Positions 61,501 through 64,000 of a stretch of 64,000 bases of DNA are shown here, piece by piece; position 1 is the first letter of the stretch; each line of letters begins with the position of its first letter. The stretch lies in NCBI RefSeq assembly GCF_004363655.1, contig NZ_SNZH01000001.1, positions 270,110 through 334,109 of the forward strand. The letters run 5' to 3'. A model generated the notes under the pieces. It saw nothing but the letters and a program-made list of their open reading frames with translations. It searched no databases and had not been told where the DNA came from. The stretch comes from Tahibacter aquaticus. Lineage in GTDB: Bacteria > Pseudomonadota > Gammaproteobacteria > Xanthomonadales > Rhodanobacteraceae. A program made the translations under genes and the position numbers.

Positions 61501-64000
61501 CAAGGTGAACACCAGCGCATTGCCGGCACCGGCGGCGATGCTGCCGTTGCTGCTGCTGAACGAGCTTGCCGTGTTGCTGAGCGTGCCGCAGCTGGCCAGG
61601 CCCGTGGCCGAGCAACTGGCCGGGGCAGTCAGGCTGACGCCCGCGGGCAGGCCGTCGCTGACCGCGACCGCATGCGCATCGGACGGTCCGGCATTGGTCA
61701 CCGTCACCGAATAAGTGCCGTTGGTGCCCGGCGTATAGCTGAGCATGCCGTCGGTCTTGGCGACGTTGAGCGCCACGGTCGCAGCGATGTTGTTGCTGTC
61801 GCTTGCGTTGTGCGGGCCGGTCGGATCCTGCGGGTCGCTGGCGGTCGCCGTATTGACGAGCGGATCGGTGACCAGGCTGGCGGCAAACGTGACCGGCAGG
61901 CTATAGGCCAGGCTGTTGCCGGCACCCGCGCTGATGCGGGCACCGCTCACGCTGAAGCTGCTGCCGCCGGCGGCACCGGTAATGCTGCCGCAGAGGGCCG
62001 TGCCGCTGACGGCGCAGGTCGGCGTGCCGCTCAGCGTGACGCCGGCCGGCAGCGTGTCGCTGACACTGATTGCATTCGCATCCGACGGGCCGCTGTTCTG
62101 CAGCGTGACCACATAGGTCGCGCTGCCGCCCGGTACGTACGTGGCGCTGCTGTCGGTCTTGGCGATGGACAGGCCCGAGGTCGCCACCAGGGTGTCGATA
62201 TCGACGCCGCTGGCACCGTCCGGATCGGCCGGGTCGGTGGCCGTGGCCACGTTCTGCAGCGGATTCGTGCTGAGGTTCGACGCGAACGCGACCGGCAGGG
62301 TGAACACCAGCGCGTTGCCTGCGCCGGCACCGATGGCGCCGCCGCTGCTGCTGAAACTGCTGGCGGTGCTGCTGACGCTACCGCAGGCGGCAATGCCGTT
62401 GGCTACGCAGGTCGGCGTACCGGTCAGCGTGACACCGGCCGGCAGGCTGTCGCTGACGCCCACATTGTGCGCATCCGAAGGACCGGCATTGCTCACCGTG
62501 ATGACGTAGCTGGCCGTGGTGCCCGGCGTATAGGTCGCGCTGTTGTCGGTCTTGACCACGGCGAGATCGGACACGGCTGCCAGGGTGTCGGTATCCGACG
62601 CGCTGTGCGGGCCGGCCGGATCGCTGGGCGCCTGTACCGTTGCGGTGTTGGTGAGGCTGGCCGCGGCCAGGGCGGAATCGAAACTCACCGGCAGGCTGTA
62701 GCTCAGGCTGTCGCCCCCTGCCGCACCGACACTGGCGCCGCTGACGCTGAAGCTGCCCGTGCCGACCACACCGGTCAGGCTGCCGCAGCTGGCCGTGCCG
62801 CTGCTGGTACAGGTCGGCGTGCCGGACAAGGTGACGCCGCTGGGCAGGGTGTCGCTCAGCGCTACCGCCGTCGCGGCCGACGGCCCGGCATTGGTCACCA
62901 GCAGCACGTAGGTTGCGGTGCTGCCCGGCGTATACGTTGTTGCATTGTCCGTTTTGCTGATGGACAGGCTGCTCAGCGCATTCACCTGGGTCGTGGTCGA
63001 GCTGGAGTTGTTGCCCGGCGTCGGATCGGTCGTACCTGGCGGTGCCGTCACGGTCGCGGTGTTGTTCAGCGTCGTCGCGGCCGCAGGCGCAGTGCCCGTG
63101 ATCGTGATCGTGACGCTGCCGCCATTGGGCAGGGTCGGTACCGTGCCGCTGACCGCATTGCCGGCAACGGTCGGCGCTGCGCAGACCGCACCGCCCGTGG
63201 GCAGCGTGCACGTCGCAGCAACGCCGGTGATGCCCGCCGGTACGTTGTCCGCATAGCTCGCATTGTTCGCGGCATCCGCACCGGCATTGCTGACCAGCAA
63301 CGAATAGCTGATCGCGCCATTCGCCGCGATCACGGCCGGACCAGTCTTCGCGATGCGCACATCGGCACTCGGTGCCGTGACGACGACGGTCACCGTCGCG
63401 TTATCGCAGATGGTCGGATTCGCCTGCGAGCAGATGCGGTAGACGATGGTGTAGCTGTTGGCCGGCGTGCCCGGCGCAACCGCAACGATGCCCGTGGCCG
63501 GGTCGAGCGTCACGCCTGCATTCGAGGCCGGCGTGACGATGCCAATTGTCACGTTGCCGATGGTTGCCGCAGCGCCATTGAGCGAGTCATTGCCGAGCAC
63601 ATTGCCGACATTCGCGTTGCCGCTGTTGCCGTTGATGGGACCATAGCTGTCGTCGTCGGCCACGATCAGCACGACCGGTGTCGTGGTCGAACTGGAGTTG
63701 TTGCCCGGCGTCGGATCGGTCGTACCTGGCGGTGCCGTTACGGTCGCCGTGTTGTTCAGCGTCGTCGCACTCGCAGGCGCAGTGCCGGTAATCGTGATCG
63801 TGACGCTGCCGCCATTGGGCAGGGTCGGTACCGTGCCGCTGACCGCATTGCCGGCAACGGTCGGCGCTGCGCAGAGCGCACCGCCCGTGGGCAGCGTGCA
63901 CGTCGCAGCAACGCCGGTGATGCCGGCGGGTACGTTGTCCGCATAGCTCGCGTTGTTCGCGGCATCCGGACCGGTGTTGCTGACCAGCAACGAATAGCTG
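58576..64000 (-). CDS. giant DUF11-repeat surface protein with IPTL-like C-terminal anchor (partial, N-terminus outside window)
   Basis: About 1807 C-terminal residues are in the window. They comprise nine long DUF11-type repeats of about 130 residues, each opening like (L/V)(S/N)xxKTDxSATYTPGG and carrying SDxLPAGVTL. These are flanked by shorter DUF11 units on both sides and, near the window edge, a cadherin-like unit (DDDSYGPINGNSGNANVGNVLGND). The end VPASNWFTLLLILLGLGTIG followed by basic residues is a C-terminal sorting signal of the IPTL-CTERM kind, so the protein is probably processed at the inner membrane and shown on the surface. Composition is dominated by Ala, Thr, Ser, Gly and Val. 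A role in adhesion is inferred. Confidence 0.85.
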   Translation of the reverse strand, partial: SYSLLVSNTGPDAANNASYADNVPAGITGVAATCTLPTGGALCAAPTVAGNAVSGTVPTLPNGGSVTITITGTAPASATTLNNTATVTAPPGTTDPTPGNNSSSTTTPVVLIVADDDSYGPINGNSGNANVGNVLGNDSLNGAAATIGNVTIGIVTPASNAGVTLDPATGIVAVAPGTPANSYTIVYRICSQANPTICDNATVTVVVTAPSADVRIAKTGPAVIAANGAISYSLLVSNAGADAANNASYADNVPAGITGVAATCTLPTGGAVCAAPTVAGNAVSGTVPTLPNGGSVTITITGTAPAAATTLNNTATVTAPPGTTDPTPGNNSSSTTTQVNALSSLSISKTDNATTYTPGSTATYVLLVTNAGPSAATAVALSDTLPSGVTLSGTPTCTSSGTASCGSLTGVVGTGSFSVSGASVGAAGGDSLSYSLPVSFDSALAAASLTNTATVQAPSDPAGPHSASDTDTLAAVSDLAVVKTDNSATYTPGTTASYVITVSNAGPSDAHNVGVSDSLPAGVTLTGTPTCVANGIAACGSVSSTASSFSSSGGAIGAGAGNALVFTLPVAFASNLSTNPLQNVATATDPADPDGASGVDIDTLVATSGLSIAKTDSSATYVPGGSATYVVTLQNSGPSDANAISVSDTLPAGVTLSGTPTCAVSGTALCGSITGAAGGSSFSVSGARISAGAGNSLAYSLPVTFAASLVTDPLVNTATASDPQDPTGPHNASDSNNIAATVALNVAKTDGMLSYTPGTNGTYSVTVTNAGPSDAHAVAVSDGLPAGVSLTAPASCSATGLASCGTLSNTASSFSSSNGSIAAGAGNALVFTLPVTFAASLSTNPLVNVATATDPSDPDGASGSDTDSLTALTGLNVTKTDGSATYTPGGSATYTVVVTNAGPSNASGVSLSDPLPAGVTLSAAATCVASGAASCGSLTGAAGAASVSLSGAAIAAGAGNALTLSLPVNFAADLTANPLANTVSVSDSADPTPRTATDNNAVNFVTALSIGKDDGASSYTPGGTATYVITVRNAGPSDATGVSVADSLPAGVTLAALPTCQPSGAAVCGTVNGTVGGSNAGLSAATLPAGAANVLRLSVPVQFASSLTVNPLVNTATASDSSGAPPVSGSDSNTRVGAGSLQVSKTDGSATYVPGGTAVYTIVVSNTGLTDANAVSVSDPLPPGVTLEATPSCVAAGSASCGTISGALGGTSFSVANASVAAGAGNQLSYSVPVRFAASLAANPLVNTVTVSDPASPSASASDSNTPAGQVGLVLTKTDNSATYTPGGSAVYVITLGNSGPSNANGIALSDPLPAGVTLTAVPSCVASGTASCGSIAGATGGSSFSVANASVAAGAGNLLSYSLPVAIAANVTANPLLNTVTATAPGSNGATASDSNTLLAATGLTVTKDDGATTYVPGGNAVYVIEVANGGPSNANAIALSDPLPAGVTLTGTPTCVVSGSGSCGSISGTAGGSSFGVTAASLAAGAANRLSYSVPVAFAANMTANPLVNSVTATDPSDPLPHTAIDSNVRDPQADIGVVKVGPATAERGQPVVYDFTVTNAGPSDAADVQLIDPTPPGLSYVSSTAPCAAGFPCSLGTLANGATVTFSVVYAVDPGFAGSSIVNTVTVSSSTPDPNGSNSSSSVATPLGDTADVAVGKTGPATATSLQSVAYVVTVRNNGPSVAQAVMLDDPTPAGLQYVSASAPCAAGFPCSLGNLAVGQSVAVTVNYTVRATATALQIVNTATATSTTPDPNPGNNSGSQTTQVAVVLTPPVPVPASNWFTLLLILLGLGTIGLQQRRVVARR
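63001..64000. repeat. near-identical direct repeat inside the DUF11 gene, 690-bp offset
   Basis: Bases 63001-63310 and 63691-64000 differ at only about fifteen positions by eye. The offset of 690 bases equals 230 codons: one short DUF11 unit plus one cadherin-like unit. The second copy runs to the window edge, so the array probably continues beyond it. The other DUF11 repeats in the gene are much less alike, which marks this as a recent duplication. Confidence 0.85.

Overview
The window is a high-GC, gene-dense bacterial chromosome segment. Its gene families and order point to a gammaproteobacterium of the order Lysobacterales (Xanthomonadales), probably a Rhodanobacteraceae member. The main reasons are the OxyR/AhpC/AhpD cluster, the GTP-type PEP carboxykinase, FadE, paired alpha-2-macroglobulin and PBP1C, and FecI/FecR/TonB signalling. 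The family assignment is inference, because no rRNA or tRNA gene was seen. No insertion sequence, prophage or CRISPR array was recognised.

Layout. 0.5-6 kb: a small membrane protein, a REC-REC protein with degenerate GGDEF and EAL domains, a 115-bp tandem repeat built from terminator-like hairpins, and two tandem paralogous membrane proteins. 6-12 kb: SufT, a MocR regulator divergent from a flavin-binding oxidase-like protein and a GNAT acetyltransferase, a membrane protein and a TPR-sulfotransferase. 11.7-16.5 kb (minus strand): an ECF sigma/anti-sigma/DUF4097 operon, a histone-deacetylase-like enzyme and pckG. 16.6-21.4 kb: a TetR regulator divergent from an alpha/beta hydrolase and fadE, then a thioesterase-fold protein. 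21.4-25.7 kb (minus): an orphan Pycsar-effector-type membrane protein, an M1 aminopeptidase and a second DUF4097-like beta-helix protein. 25.8-29.5 kb: a spermidine-synthase-like protein, an AT-rich gap, and a four-gene operon of an unknown protein, a Ras-like GTPase and two roadblock proteins. 29.6-32 kb: ahpD, ahpC and divergent oxyR. 32-43.5 kb (minus): pbpC, a 2003-residue alpha-2-macroglobulin, msrA, an EamA transporter, a GST and a small secreted protein. 43.6-46.6 kb: nadB, an unknown gene and nadA behind two operators. 46.7-53.7 kb: small genes, glnS, a deaminase, rlmM, a broken secreted-protein gene, a two-gene unit behind a sigma-54-like promoter, and a TetR gene. 53.9-58.3 kb: a FecI/FecR/TonB receptor operon. 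58.6-64 kb: the C-terminal part of a giant DUF11-repeat surface protein that runs off the window.

Regulatory links are the most informative signal. A shared TTAAACC-N16-CATCC motif precedes both the ECF sigma operon and the second DUF4097-like gene, which suggests one regulon for the two predicted beta-helix envelope proteins. A pair of near-identical palindromes overlaps the nadA promoter. An ATAG-N7-CTAT half-site lies between oxyR and ahpC. A PsrA-type palindrome covers the start codon of the hydrolase upstream of fadE. A close match to the -24/-12 consensus precedes two tiny unknown proteins.

The best candidate for an undescribed system is the GTPase/roadblock operon at 27-29.5 kb. Functions are assigned from recognisable motifs and family resemblance only; no database search was possible.
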